From contig NC_059500.1 of assembly GCF_018139145.2 (NCBI RefSeq), positions 31,849,437-31,913,436 on the forward strand: a stretch of 64,000 nt of DNA. The letters are read 5' to 3'. Shown here one piece after another: positions 54,099 through 64,000 of the stretch. This DNA is from Gymnogyps californianus (lineage: Eukaryota > Chordata > Aves > Accipitriformes > Cathartidae). Both the position numbers and the translations under genes were made by a program. The first letter of the stretch is position 1, and each line of letters starts with the position of its first letter. The notes beneath the pieces were generated by a model that worked only from the letters and a program-made list of their open reading frames with translations, made no database searches and was not told the DNA's origin.

Positions 54099-55729
54099 AA
54101 AGTTTCCTTTGTTGGCTTAGTCTCAAATTTTCACCCATAAGCTCTCGACCTGGGCATTACTGTTCTTCAAAGATATGTGTGCAATCAATCCTGGTTTTGG
54201 CACAGAGGGCAACTCCCCCACCTCTCCTTCCTTGCCTGTCCCTTCTGAATAGTTTATAGCCATCAATCACAGCACTCCAATCATGTGATTCATCCCACCA
54301 AGTTTCTGTGATACCAATCAGGTCATAGTTTTCCATCTAGGCAGCGGCTACCAGCTCCTGCTGTTTGTTTCCCATGCTGCATGCATTGGTATAGAGGCAC
54401 CTCAGCTGGGCTATTGGCCACATCACCTTTTTAGAGAAGTTTGCCCTAATTCCCTTAAGGCAATTCACAGGTGTTTCCCTGTTGCTTCCTAATGCCTTAG
54501 TAGCCCCTGGCTCTTCTCTAGTGCTTAGAACTCCATCCCCTTCCCCTGCTAAATCTAATTTAAAGTTCTGTTTATAAGTCCAGTCAGCTTGTTGTCCAGG
54601 ACACTCTTGCCCCACTTGGTCAGCTGAGCTCCATCAGCTGTCAACAGGCTCAGTTTCTCAAAAGTATGCCCAAGATTGTAGAAGCCGAGACCTTGAGCAT
54701 GGCACCAGCTATGCAGCCAGTCATTCATCTGTTCAATTCGTCTCCTTTTTCTTGAACCTCCTTCTCTGATGGGGTGGATAGAGGAGAACACCACCTGTGC
54801 TCCTGATCCCTTTAACACTGTTCCAAGGAACATAAGGTCTCTTGGTATTTCTGAGTCACCTCATTGCAGCATCATTTGACCCTGCTTGGAGTAGAAGGAA
54901 CGGGTGATAGTCCATAGGCTTTACTAGGCTTGGCAGCTTCTCCACGACATCACAGATGTGAGCTCCCGGCAGGCAGCAAACTTCTCTAGAGACATTGTCT
55001 GGATGACAAATGGGTGCTTCGGTGCCTCTCAGCAAAGAGTCTCCAATTACTAACGCCCTACATACTTTCCTGGTCGCGCTGGTTCTAATGCAAGTGGGTG
55101 GTTGGACCAACTTTGCATGGTTGGCCTTTCCTGGGTCTTGCACATTACTCACGTTCTCTTCATTCTCCAGCCCCAGGGCATCATATCTGTTATGCAGGAG
55201 CACATCAGGAGAAAGGGAAAGATTCCTCCTCCTGCCTTGAGCAGAGACAAGAGTCCAGTCTCCTTTGTCTTGTAAGTTAGTTGAGTCTGTCAGCTCAGGG
55301 TTGGAAGCAAGCTTACCTTCCCTTTGCAAAGACTAAAGGCAAGGCTGTCCCTCAGCTTGTGCCAACGCGTAATACCACACATCGATCTCTTGCTCAGATT
55401 CCCAGATACTGCACTGCCTGTTAAGCTGCTCTTGTAACATGGCTAATTGGTTGAAGAGTTCACCCAGCTGGGCACACTTGCACCCGTGACGTCCACCTCT
55501 GTCTTTGGTCCCTAAAAGGACTTCCAGGTTCCAGAGTTCCATGCAACTTTGGGTCTGGGCAGCTCTTTCAGTACTTGGTAGGTCAGTCTGGGTGTAGGTG
55601 TCCACACAGGGAGGTTTTATCACTTCCGTCTGGGTTTCAGCCACAGCTATGTAGTTGCAGTGGGTGGACAGTGTTTTGTTTCAGCAGAGGACTGCCTCTC
55701 TTTGGCTCCCAGAATAATAAATAAAACAG

Positions 55730-57025
55730 GAGATGGTGATAACAGACATGGAGAACACTGAGGCACTCAAGAACTTTTTTGCCTCAGTTTTCAATGGTAA
55801 TCTCTCTTCCCACATCTCTCGAGTCCCTGAACCTCAAGGCAGGGGCTGGGGGAATGAAGTTCCTCCCATCGTAGGAAAACATAAAGTTCGAGACCACCTG
55901 AGGAACGTGGACATACACAAGTCCGTTGGACCTGATGAGATACATCCTGGGGTCCTGAGAGAACTGACAGACGTAGTCGCTAAGCTGCTCTCCATCATAT
56001 CTGAAAAGTTGTGGCAGTCAGGCAAAGTCCCCAGTGACTGGAAAAAGGGAACATCACGCCCAGTTTTAAAAAGGGTAGAAAGGAGGACTCCGGGAGCTAC
56101 TGGCCAGTCAGCCTCACCTCCATGCCTGGTAAGATCATGGAGCAGATCTTCCTGGAAGACATGTTGAAACATGTGGAAGACAGGGAGGTGACTAGAGACA
56201 GCCAACGTGGCTTCACCAACGGCAAATCATGCCTGACTAATCTGGTGGCCTTCTATGCTGGAGTGACTGCATCGGTGGGTAAGAGAAGAGCAACTGATGG
56301 CGTCTATCTTGACTTCTGTAAGGCCTTTGATACAGTCCCCCACAACATCCTTGTTGTTAAATTGGAAAGCTATGGGTTTGATGGGTGGACTGTGAGAAGG
56401 ATAAGGAATTGGCTGGATGGCCACATCCAGAGAGCTGCAGTCAACAGCTCAATGTCCAAACGGAGATCAGTAACAAGCGGTGTCCCTCAGGGGTCTGTAT
56501 TGGGACTGATGCTGTTTGATATCTTAATTAAGGACATTGACAGTGGGACTGAGGGCACCCTCAGCAAATTTGCAGATGACACCAAGCTGAGTGGTGCAGC
56601 CGATATGCTTGAGGGAAAGGATGACATCCAGAGGGACCTTGACAGGTTTGACAAGTGGGCCAAAGTGAACCTCATCAAGTTCAACAAGGTAGACTGCAAG
56701 GTTCTGCACCTGAGTGGGGGCAATCCCCAATATCAATACAGACTGGAGGTCTGTACTTAAAGTAAGAGAGGGTAGATTTAGATTAGGTCTAAGGAAGACA
56801 TTCTTCACTGTGAGGGTGGTGAGATACTGGAACAGGCTGCCCAGAGAAGTTGTGGATGCCCCACCCCTGAAGTGTTCAAGGTCAGGGTGGACGGGGCTTT
56901 GAGCAACCTGATCTGGTGAGAGAGGTCCCTGCCCATGGCCGGGGGTTGGACTAGATCATCTTTAAAGGTCCCTTCCATAATTCCCAAACCCATTCTATAG
57001 TTCTGTGACTCTACGATGTTGTGGT
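55730..57025 (+). mobile_element. CR1 LINE, 5'-truncated, sense
   Basis: Begins in the pre-RT region ([20 protein letters not shown]), continues through RT at 56122-56760 ([48 protein letters not shown]). It then jumps at about 56757 to the extreme C-terminus (RNRLPREV-like, 56815-56900) and a worn 3' end TTCTATAGTTCTGTGACTCT near 56992-57011. A segment between RT and C-terminus is deleted. A different subfamily from the two large copies, with no +1 shift at the shared site. It abuts the 5' end of the antisense CR1 head to head. Confidence 0.9.
56122..56760 (+). pseudogene. CR1 RT remnant, open for 212 codons
   Basis: [20 protein letters not shown] to YQYRLEVCT. Contains the [14 protein letters not shown] and ADDTKLS motifs. 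The upstream part of RT is in another frame. Confidence 0.85.
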
Positions 57026-57029
57026 TCTA

Positions 57030-59900
57030 TGAATTCTGTACCAGAGTCTGCCCAAGGCTCTTGGAGTGATCTTGGACATAAGAGAAGGGAAGGGATTTTG
57101 CTGGGAGCAGTGTGTTCCTGACAGCCAAGCGCTAGGGTCCTGGAGCAGATCTTCCCATGGTGATGGGTCTCATCAAAAACTTCACAACTGGAATACGGCT
57201 GACGGGAATGACTTTTGGCAGACTCCGTGGAAGTCACTGCCAGACCTTGCAGACCAGACTGAAAGTAGGCTAAGCCTTGCAGGTAAAGAAGAAAGCACAG
57301 CTGACATAATGATTTTGTTGGCCTTAACACTAAGCTAAGGTACTACAGGAGGACAACATAGTCAAGAGGTATTTGATATTGAAGATCCCTTGGAGTACTG
57401 CCAGAGTGAAACAGGATTTGGCATGAATGAAAACTTGGCTTGCTGGGCTGCCAAGTATGAAGAAAATAGACCCCTCTGAAGAAAATGGACCACTTAGGAT
57501 GGCTTTACAGAGTAAGGCAGCACCATCTTGCAGCTGGGTAAGGTGAAATGAAATCTAATGGGACGCTCTTGAAGCTCACTTTTTGTTTTAGAGTTTCCTT
57601 CTTCCAGTAAGAAATAAAGCTGATATAGAAATACTGAATATGAGCTTGTACTGTATAGATGTGTATGAAAGGAACTTTAAATAGCTGGTTCCTGAAGGAC
57701 TACTTGACTGTCACAGGATTAGTGCCGTTTGCTGTATACTCCTTGGGCCACCTTTGGTGTTGATGGGCACAGCTAAGTGAGAGAAGCTTTATAATGGGCC
57801 TTGAGTTTTAGCTGGCATTGATAAAAAAGCCCCACAACCACAGAACATTTTGCAGGATGGAGGCTTGAAATGGGTATCAAGGCACTCTGAACTAGATGAT
57901 GTCAATCTATCTCAAGCGTCGGCCATGGCTTTACACATGGCCTTACATGGTCTTCACCTGTGTGTGAAAGATTTGCTCCAGCAGCTGGAGGGAAGAGGCA
58001 GCAGATGCAGCTGGGATCCCCTTGAACAGTCTGTGCTCTTCTGCATCTAATACACTCTTTTACCTAATGCATAGGTCCCTTAGCCTTGACTATAACCATT
58101 TCCAGGACGGTGTCTTCTGATCTTGGATACTTGCCACTACAGCACTGTCCCAAGGACTAGGCTCGAGACTCCTTGAACACTGAAGTCAGGGCCCTGAGTT
58201 CACCAGCAGCCACTAATGGCCATGCTTAGCCTACAGCTGCCTTTTTCTGCAGTCCTCCCATCTTTTACAGGGAAGGTGGCTACCGCCTGTTGGTCACTGC
58301 CAGTGTGAGCTGGCAGGGAGCAACTGGGAAAAATCAGTTATTCCTGAACTTGCTGCACCCTGTCTTGCATAAACGAACCTGCCTATAATGTGTCTAGGAC
58401 AGGGGCATTTGTTGAAAGACCTCTGAAGACAGACTAAGCAATCCATCTGTTTGGAGCAAGCAGAAAAGCCAGAGGTTTCAAGGAAAGCTGAAGCCTTGTT
58501 CTGGTAAATAAGAAGCAATAGGTTTAAAGTGCAGTGAAGAAGAGCCGTGTTGCGTTGGGGAAAACTTGAGCAGGCTGGTGGGGTACTGTTTACAGCGCCA
58601 GCCTGTTAGCTAATTCTCATGCCTTGGGAAGAGCAGACCCCGCCCAGCTTTGGGGCAAATTGGTAAGCACTGGGAAGAGACAGACGTCATCTACATGCTG
58701 CCCTGTAGGCAGCAGCAGCCCTCTATGCACAGCAGCTGGGATGCCGGAACAGAAAGGATGCACTGCAAATTTGCAATAAACGAGCCTGGAGCTTATGTCG
58801 GCAGTGCCATACTGCTATACTCAGGTGAGGGGTATAACCTGGTCACTGTGCACTGTCAGCTTGCACAAGCAGAGATGGTGCTGTGCAGCAAAGAGAGCCC
58901 AGGCTCCTGAGGCCTGCAGCATGCTGGAGAATGTACAAATATGTCACAGAACTTAAGCAGCATGAATGCAAATCAAATTTAATCTCAATCCTGAAGAAAA
59001 AATATGATGAAGAGAAAAGGGCAAGAACTGAATGCATGTTAGCAAATCATACCAAGATGCCAAGGAGATCCTAAGGTGAGCAAGTAGAAACCACCACCAT
59101 TAACATCCTACCCTTTAACACTGTTAGTAAAGCTGAGGACTTTTTTTCTGTAGTCTTCAATCCTTTCTTTTCTTGTACTGTCTAAGAATTAGACCTAGAC
59201 TGCTACTGAGAGCCTACTGGTCTCCTTGCTGGCTGTGAACTGTACAGCTTTTCCACTGCCAGGACAGAACAAGTCCCCCCCAGCATGTCCTTTATGGCTG
59301 CAGGCATTGGTTTTCAAAGCCAAAGACAAGAATAAACTGCGCATTTCTTCCCAGGGAAGCCCACTCACACACTTGGAAAGACTCCGCGGAGATGAGAAGA
59401 CAGAGCGGCCTGATGGTATTGCAATTTCTCTGGGTTGACATGCGTTAGGAAACCCTTGCTCTGTCCCTGACCCACAATGCTCGCTCTCTGTGCGCTGCAA
59501 AGGGCATCCACGCTGGGCCTCCACACAGACCTCCCTGAAACTCTTCTAACACCCCCAGATCACACCGGGGTGGCGTTGTTTCCAGGGAACAACAGCTCCG
59601 CTTAAACCAGAGCACTGAGTAAATGGCTGGTGCAAGGCATTGCCACCTTTCACCAGGGGAACCGAAGCAGAGAGGCTTGTGCCTCTGCTCCTCCGTGGAC
59701 CTGAGCCTTGTCCGGTCTCCTGCCCCCATTCCTCTGCCCCGCAGTGTAACAGGACGCACAGTGGGTGCACCCCGTCCCTTGAGTCCCACAGCCCAGGACC
59801 ATGGCCCTGCCGTTGCTCATAGCAGACTGCAGGCTCTGTACCGAGTTTGCAAGGCTTCTGGGCGGAGGAGGTAGTAGGGCCCAGCGGACACGTGAGGAAA
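57030..59900. other. Spacer without recognised genes
   Basis: Moderately GC-rich sequence between the CR1 block and the TOPORS-like gene. Several ORFs of 60-140 codons occur on both strands, but none has a family match, codon pattern or splice structure I can defend. Confidence 0.5.
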
Positions 59901-60006
59901 CGGTGGGCGAAGCACCAGGAGAGCGGGGAGAAAGCAGCGCAGGTGGGGATAGCAACGCCACCGAGATTCATCATAATACTGAGACTTTTTCTGCAGTTTT
60001 CAGGCC

Positions 60007-60012
60007 TTTATT
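60007..60012 (-). terminator. Poly(A) signal of the TOPORS-like gene
   Basis: TTTATT on the + strand is AATAAA on the - strand, 188 nt past the TGA at 60200. The nearest candidate in the expected range. Confidence 0.6.
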
Positions 60013-60199
60013 TTGTTTTCTTGCATAATAATTAGATTTAGGGGGCCGGGACCTCTTGGGGACCAGCCTGAGTCCCAGCTGCTGGCCCAGATGTGGTTTG
60101 GCTGGCCCCTGAGGCACCCTCCCAGTGTTACTAATGGTGGAGTGGCTTCCTGGGGGGCTGGGAGGGGTCCTCAGGGCTGCCGGCCCTCCTCTTTGGGGC

Positions 60200-61078
60200 T
60201 CACCAGGGCCCCCCAGGGGAGAGCTGGCTGCCCTGGCTGGGAGTGGAGGGCCTGGGCACAGCCTCCGCTGCGTCCTCCTGTGGCTCTTCTTGCTCCCCGT
60301 GGGCAGGAACAGGGGCAGAGGGGGCGCTGCTGGGACCCCCACGAAGGGCTGGGCTGGGGGCAGGAGACCCCCCCTGGGAGGCAGCGGGGCTGGGGGCAGC
60401 TGCGAGGGTGCCCTCCTGCTCCTCGGCAGCACGGGCATCCCTCACGCCGATCCGACGTTGGGCCTCCTCGCTGCACCGGTCCACGATGGTGTCAATCATA
60501 TGGTGCACAAAGATCCTTGCGTGCATGCCCAGGATGTTCTGCAGCAGCTGGAACAGGGCTTCCTCATCCAGGCCAAAGAGGTGCAGGCTGTATAGGACAA
60601 CCCTCTGTGCTGCTGCTGCTTCCCAGCGGCCACCCCCAAAGATCAGCTCCAGCTCCTGTTGCAGCCAGGGCAGCAGAGGCTGGAGCATAGCTGGGTACTG
60701 CCGGAAAAGTGATGCCCAGATGTGGGGATGGAGGCCGCCCACAGGAGCCCTGGGCACCAGCCCCGCAGCTGATGGCTGGGATGCTGCAGGGCGATGGAGA
60801 TTGTGGGCGGCTGGGTGTCCAGGAGCTCGTCCTCCCTGGTGGCCAACGACTGATGACACTGCAGGTGGTGTGACGACATCCTCCTCAAAGTCGTTGTCTG
60901 CCCGCACCGAGTGCACAATGGAGAGGATCCTCCTCTTGCAGAGGGGGCACTCGGGCTTGCTCTCAGCCCACCGCACGATGCACGCGTAGCAGAACTGGTG
61001 GAGGCATGGCAGTAAGTAGCTGACTTCCTCCCAGCTGTCCAGGCATATTGGACAGCGGGTCTCCAGCTCCGTGGCCAT
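60200..61078 (-). CDS. TOPORS-like RING E3 ubiquitin ligase, short form
   Basis: 292 aa from ATG 61078 to TGA. The RING is C3HC4 at residues 9-47 (C9, C12, C25, H27, C30, C33, C44, C47; CPICLDSWEEVSYLLPCLHQ, ECPLC). It is followed by SIVHSVRADNDFEED, which matches the TOPORS sequence after its RING. Residues 100-190 hold a second TOPORS block (FRQYPAMLQPLLPWLQQELE, LIFG). The last 80 residues are Ala/Pro/Ser-rich and low-complexity, and the long Arg/Ser-rich C-terminus of TOPORS (over 1000 aa in human) is absent. By homology it is a ubiquitin (perhaps SUMO) E3, probably nuclear; substrate unknown. The frame stays open upstream to 61573, but a strong acceptor at 61164 and the TOPORS-like MATELETRCPIC start favour this ATG. 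No disabling change is seen. GC-rich, unlike its surroundings. Birds are known to have TOPORS-like genes besides TOPORS. Confidence 0.85.
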   Translation of the reverse strand: MATELETRCPICLDSWEEVSYLLPCLHQFCYACIVRWAESKPECPLCKRRILSIVHSVRADNDFEEDVVTPPAVSSVVGHQGGRAPGHPAAHNLHRPAASQPSAAGLVPRAPVGGLHPHIWASLFRQYPAMLQPLLPWLQQELELIFGGGRWEAAAAQRVVLYSLHLFGLDEEALFQLLQNILGMHARIFVHHMIDTIVDRCSEEAQRRIGVRDARAAEEQEGTLAAAPSPAASQGGSPAPSPALRGGPSSAPSAPVPAHGEQEEPQEDAAEAVPRPSTPSQGSQLSPGGPW

Positions 61079-61163
61079 GCTCTCCACGTGCTGCAGTGGG
61101 CTGGGGGGAGCTGGGGATGTTGAGCTGCTCCCTCTCACTGGTGCTGCAGCAGCGGCTGTCACG
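61079..61163 (-). other. TOPORS-like gene, exon 2 5' UTR part
   Basis: Acceptor CTTCCTTTTCTAG on the - strand gives exon 2 from 61163, 85 nt before the ATG. Confidence 0.6.
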
Positions 61164-61285
61164 CTAGAAAAGGAAGAGAGGCCACGGTCACTGGCGGGTC
61201 CAGGGAGGGGTGGAAGAAATGCCCAGGTCCCTCCAGAAGGAAACCCTCCCAGCTCCCCAGGGTCAGGTTTCCCCGCCCAGCTCAC
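61164..61285 (-). other. TOPORS-like gene, 122-nt intron
   Basis: Donor CAGAG|GTGAGC and acceptor TTTTCTAG|C on the - strand. Short and GC-rich. Evidence that this is not simply a retrocopy, unless the intron arose later. Confidence 0.6.
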
Positions 61286-61470
61286 CTCTGCTGCTGCGAG
61301 CGCGCCTCCTGCGTGCCCCGGCTGCCTGAACCTGGCAGGGCCGGGCAAAATCCTCCGATGGCTCTGGTGTCGGGCACCGAGAGCTGCAACAAACAACTGC
61401 CCGAGCACGACACCAGCACCAAAGGCCTCGCTCAACACTCCAAACCTCGCAGACTTGCTCAGCTGGAGTG
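61286..61470 (-). other. TOPORS-like gene, likely 5' UTR exon 1 (upper end guessed)
   Basis: Sequence upstream of the donor is GC-rich. A TATA-like TTATATT on the - strand lies at about 61503-61512. No ATG of the main frame is needed here. Confidence 0.4.
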
Positions 61471-61959
61471 CAGGCACGAGCCAGCTGGGTGAGACTCGGT
61501 GCCCGAATATAAGCAGCGAGGGACGCCTGGTCACAATCCATCGCTTGGGGATGTCTGGGGATGTCATAGTCATCGCTCGGCGACATCACAACGGGCCATC
61601 CTTGCCCATGGCGCTTGCCCCAGCAGCGCTGCGGCCCCAGCACAGGCATCTGGGTTACCGCAACACCACTGCCCACTCCATCCCCCCATCTCTTGTCTTG
61701 TGCTCGGCACCGGTGTTTCACGCCAGTCGCCGAGGCCTCGGCCGTGTCTTCCCAGGGCCCCGTCAGGTCGCTCTGGCCGGGGCAGACGTCTCCAGGCACA
61801 TATGGCAAGAGGGTTCACTCGCTAACGCCTCGTGCCTCCCTGGGAGGCTGCAGGACAAAGTCCCACGGGCTCTCCCCACACCCCAGCACTGCTGGCCAGC
61901 CCTCTGGGCTCCCCTGCTTCCTCCCATGGGGGGTTACAGGCAGCTCTCAGGGATTTTCT

Positions 61960-62230
61960 TGTGGGACCTGTGTTTGGCATCCACCAGGACCCCCAGGTCC
62001 TTTTCTGCCAAGGTGCTTTCCAGCTGGGCAGTCCCCAGCATGTGCTGGTGCCTGGGATTGTTGCTCCCCAGGTGCAGGACTCTGTACTTCCCCTTGTTGG
62101 ACTTCATGAGGTTCCTGTTAGCCCATTTCTCCAGCCTGATGAGGTCCCTCTGCATGGCAGCACAAATCAACCAGTCCTCCCAGTTTGGTGTCATGTGCAA
62201 ATTTGAAATTCCGGCAGGGACTCCCACATG
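61960..62230 (-). mobile_element. CR1 LINE internal fragment
   Basis: The - strand codes [20 protein letters not shown] and [16 protein letters not shown], the region just after CR1 RT. Truncated on both sides. Confidence 0.8.
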
Positions 62231-62239
62231 GCAGGGCAT

Positions 62240-64000
62240 GTCCCATGGGTTTTCATTTTGTTCCAAAATCAGTCCAAGGAAGTTTTATGATGACTTTGTT
62301 GCAATTTGGTTTAGGCCCTCAGGGTGGACTTGGAACCTGGAGTGCCAAAATTACGCCCTTTGAACAGTCGTGGTGCTTCAGTCTCTTTGCTGTTCACCAG
62401 CTCAGCCATTTCTGTTCCTACCACTTCAAAACCAAGATAAACCAAGTGGCCCTCCTTGACATAAAGCAACTAATTACACCACCTTTTACTGAGTACCTCC
62501 TGTCAGAAAAGTCAAAACTCGAGCGTAGCAGCTTCCGCATAGAGCTACTGTTGAACTCTGTGGCCTCTCCTCTTGAGTTGACACTAGCCCTTGTTTATCA
62601 CTGCTGCTGTCCGGAGTGGTATCTCAGAAGCCCGTCGGGGCAGCAGGAGCATCTTCTGTTGAAAAACCTGTGTGTTTGCTCTTTGGGCACTTGTAATCAT
62701 CTCACATTATCAGCATTCAGGCTTGGTCGCCCATTAGTAACAACCTTTCCAGCTGCACTGAAAGAGAGGGATTTCTGAACAAACATGGAAAGGGAGAGAA
62801 GATTAAATAGGTGACAGCCGGTAAAGACAGGAGCCAGGCCAGAGCTGGTTTTTTTAATTAATTATTTTATTTTGGGAAGCCAAGATACATTTGTGGCATG
62901 GGGGAGGAGGCCCTCCATAACTGACCAGACATATGGTACCTTATCCCCTGGGGAAGCTGTTTATCTATAGACATGGATGCCTTGCAAACTTATTTTTACA
63001 CGTTCCTTTCCAGCCATATTCATAGAGAAAACGCACAGAAATCTCAAGGTCTTGTCTATGCATGAAAAGACACTGCTTGAAATAAGCAATAGTATTCCCA
63101 AGCACACTCTTTATGACTGTAATTATACTGGCATGCAGGCCTTTATTCCAGAGCAGACACGCTTTAGCAGGAGAGGGAGTAAACCAAGCACACACCTGCA
63201 ATCTGAACTCACATTCTGGTTCACAAAGGAGGAGTTATATCAGTACAGATTATACCCCTGTATCCCCCCGGGTAAGGGGATGCAGTGGGTTCTGGTGCAT
63301 TATTTGGAAGAAAAGGAGGCATTTTTCTTGGTGCATGCCTTAGCCCCAGGGGCTGACTTCTTCTGCAGCAGTGTAATGTAGCCTCTTCCCCTCTACAGCC
63401 AAAGGACATGGCGTCCCACTCTGCATTTGGAAAGAAAGGGACATTTCTGTGACTTGAAGTCCTAGCACAGACAGGGAAAAGGATGTCAGTAGAGCTTTTG
63501 GCTGGGGGTCAGAGGTGACTTTGCAGTGTTCTTGGGTGTTGGTGTTTTGCGCTGTGAGCCTAATAAAGACATGTAACATACCTGGGAACACAGGAACACC
63601 ACCAGTGGTAGGAGCTTGAGGCTCACCTCCAGCAGAGACCTTGGCATGTGCTGCCTGTAGCCATCTGTGATGACTTTCCTGCACTGCTGATGCCTTTAGC
63701 ACCCTGTGGCTGCTTGCTGTAGCAACTTCTCTGGGTTAATGATGCCTCTGCAATGCACTCATTGTTCAGAAAAAGTACTTGTTTTTTCCTGCTGAGGGAC
63801 AAGGTGCTGAGACCATCGTTAGCCTCTTCATTACTGGTCTTTTATGGCCACTTTGTTACAAGAAGCTAATGAAGTCAGCCAATCAATCTGGTCCCCCTTG
63901 GCCCTCCTCAGACCTGCCTTTCCCTGTTGTGCAGTAGAGCTGTTCCGACCTGCGAGTAATGGTCTGCAATATCTCCTGTGAGCAAGCCAAGGAAGGGCCC
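62240..64000. other. Terminal stretch, nothing recognised
   Basis: No exon, repeat or RNA gene found. A 134-codon + strand ORF at 62977-63381 has no recognisable similarity and is not called. Confidence 0.5.

Larger units (their letters stand above)
51552..55700 (-). mobile_element. CR1 LINE, near full length, antisense, downstream of FKTN
   Basis: The 3' terminus (complement CATCATAGAATCATAGAACC) lies at about 51552, and ORF1 starts near 55644. ORF1 pieces are at 55333-55644 (Cys-rich, coiled coil) and 54856-55329 (esterase block with GDSLLRG). ORF2 endonuclease is at about 53463-54620 (YYRPPDQGGETNEEF, LLTNAEELIREVMTGG). RT is at 52016-53440 ([19 protein letters not shown] with the catalytic ADD) and the C-terminus at 51654-52019. 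Stops and shifts break it, so it is dead. Its 3' 1.6 kb is nearly identical to the CR1 in the FKTN intron. Confidence 0.93.

Noticed and set aside
60013..60989. 225- and 248-codon + strand ORFs
   Set aside because: Antisense shadows of the TOPORS-like CDS.
61078..61573. The TOPORS-like frame stays open for 165 codons upstream of the chosen ATG
   Set aside because: This part spans a strong 122-nt intron (61164-61285), its sequence resembles nothing in TOPORS, and the family-like start is at 61078.
61071..62363. 430-codon + strand ORF
   Set aside because: Antisense to the RING exon and then across the CR1 scrap; GC-rich shadow with no domain.
62977..63381. 134-codon + strand ORF near the window end
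   Set aside because: No similarity recognised, no promoter or poly(A) context, overlapping frames of similar quality.

Overview
This is nuclear DNA from a bird. The evidence is interrupted genes with GT-AG introns, several CR1 LINE copies with the typical avian 3' ends, and two solo LTRs of avian endogenous-retrovirus type. Two conserved vertebrate genes, FSD1L and FKTN, lie in tandem on the + strand. They are also neighbours on human 9q31, and in birds that block is expected on the Z chromosome (inference from known synteny, not visible here).

Layout. 1-20697 is the 3' two thirds of FSD1L: nine exons in a continuous frame coding 379 residues (COS-box part, FN3, B30.2/SPRY), plus a possible in-frame 129-nt cassette exon at 7653-7781. 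Its introns hold two solo LTRs (6514-7072 and 11280-12109) and an old CR1 fragment (12500-13370). 20698-24950 is FSD1L 3' UTR or intergenic sequence with nothing recognisable. 24960-25480 is the CpG-rich FKTN promoter, with a 22-G run, an NRF1-type palindrome and a 5' UTR intron. FKTN coding exons run from 25499 to 45485: nine exons, 1386 nt, 461 aa, the same length as human fukutin, with the catalytic DVD intact. Its last intron carries a near full-length sense CR1 (about 37900-41565).

Downstream of FKTN lie its 3' UTR (poly(A) signals at 46257 and 47784/47818) and then a CR1-rich block. That block holds old fragments, a long antisense CR1 (51552-55700) and a sense CR1 abutting its 5' end head to head (55730-57025). 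At 60200-61290, on the - strand, there is an intact TOPORS-like RING gene: a short 5' exon, a 122-nt intron and a 292-aa ORF. It has the RING and the region after it but lacks the long C-terminal part of TOPORS. The last 2 kb hold a CR1 scrap and nothing else recognised.

The main points for follow-up are the TOPORS-like gene, a 17-codon uORF whose stop overlaps the FKTN start codon (TGATG), a probable intronic polyadenylation site that would make a non-catalytic fukutin, the FSD1L cassette exon, and an inverted CR1 pair that shares frameshifts over its 3' part but differs sharply 5' of one point. FSD1L (microtubule-associated) and FKTN (Golgi glycosylation of dystroglycan) share no pathway; their adjacency is old synteny.
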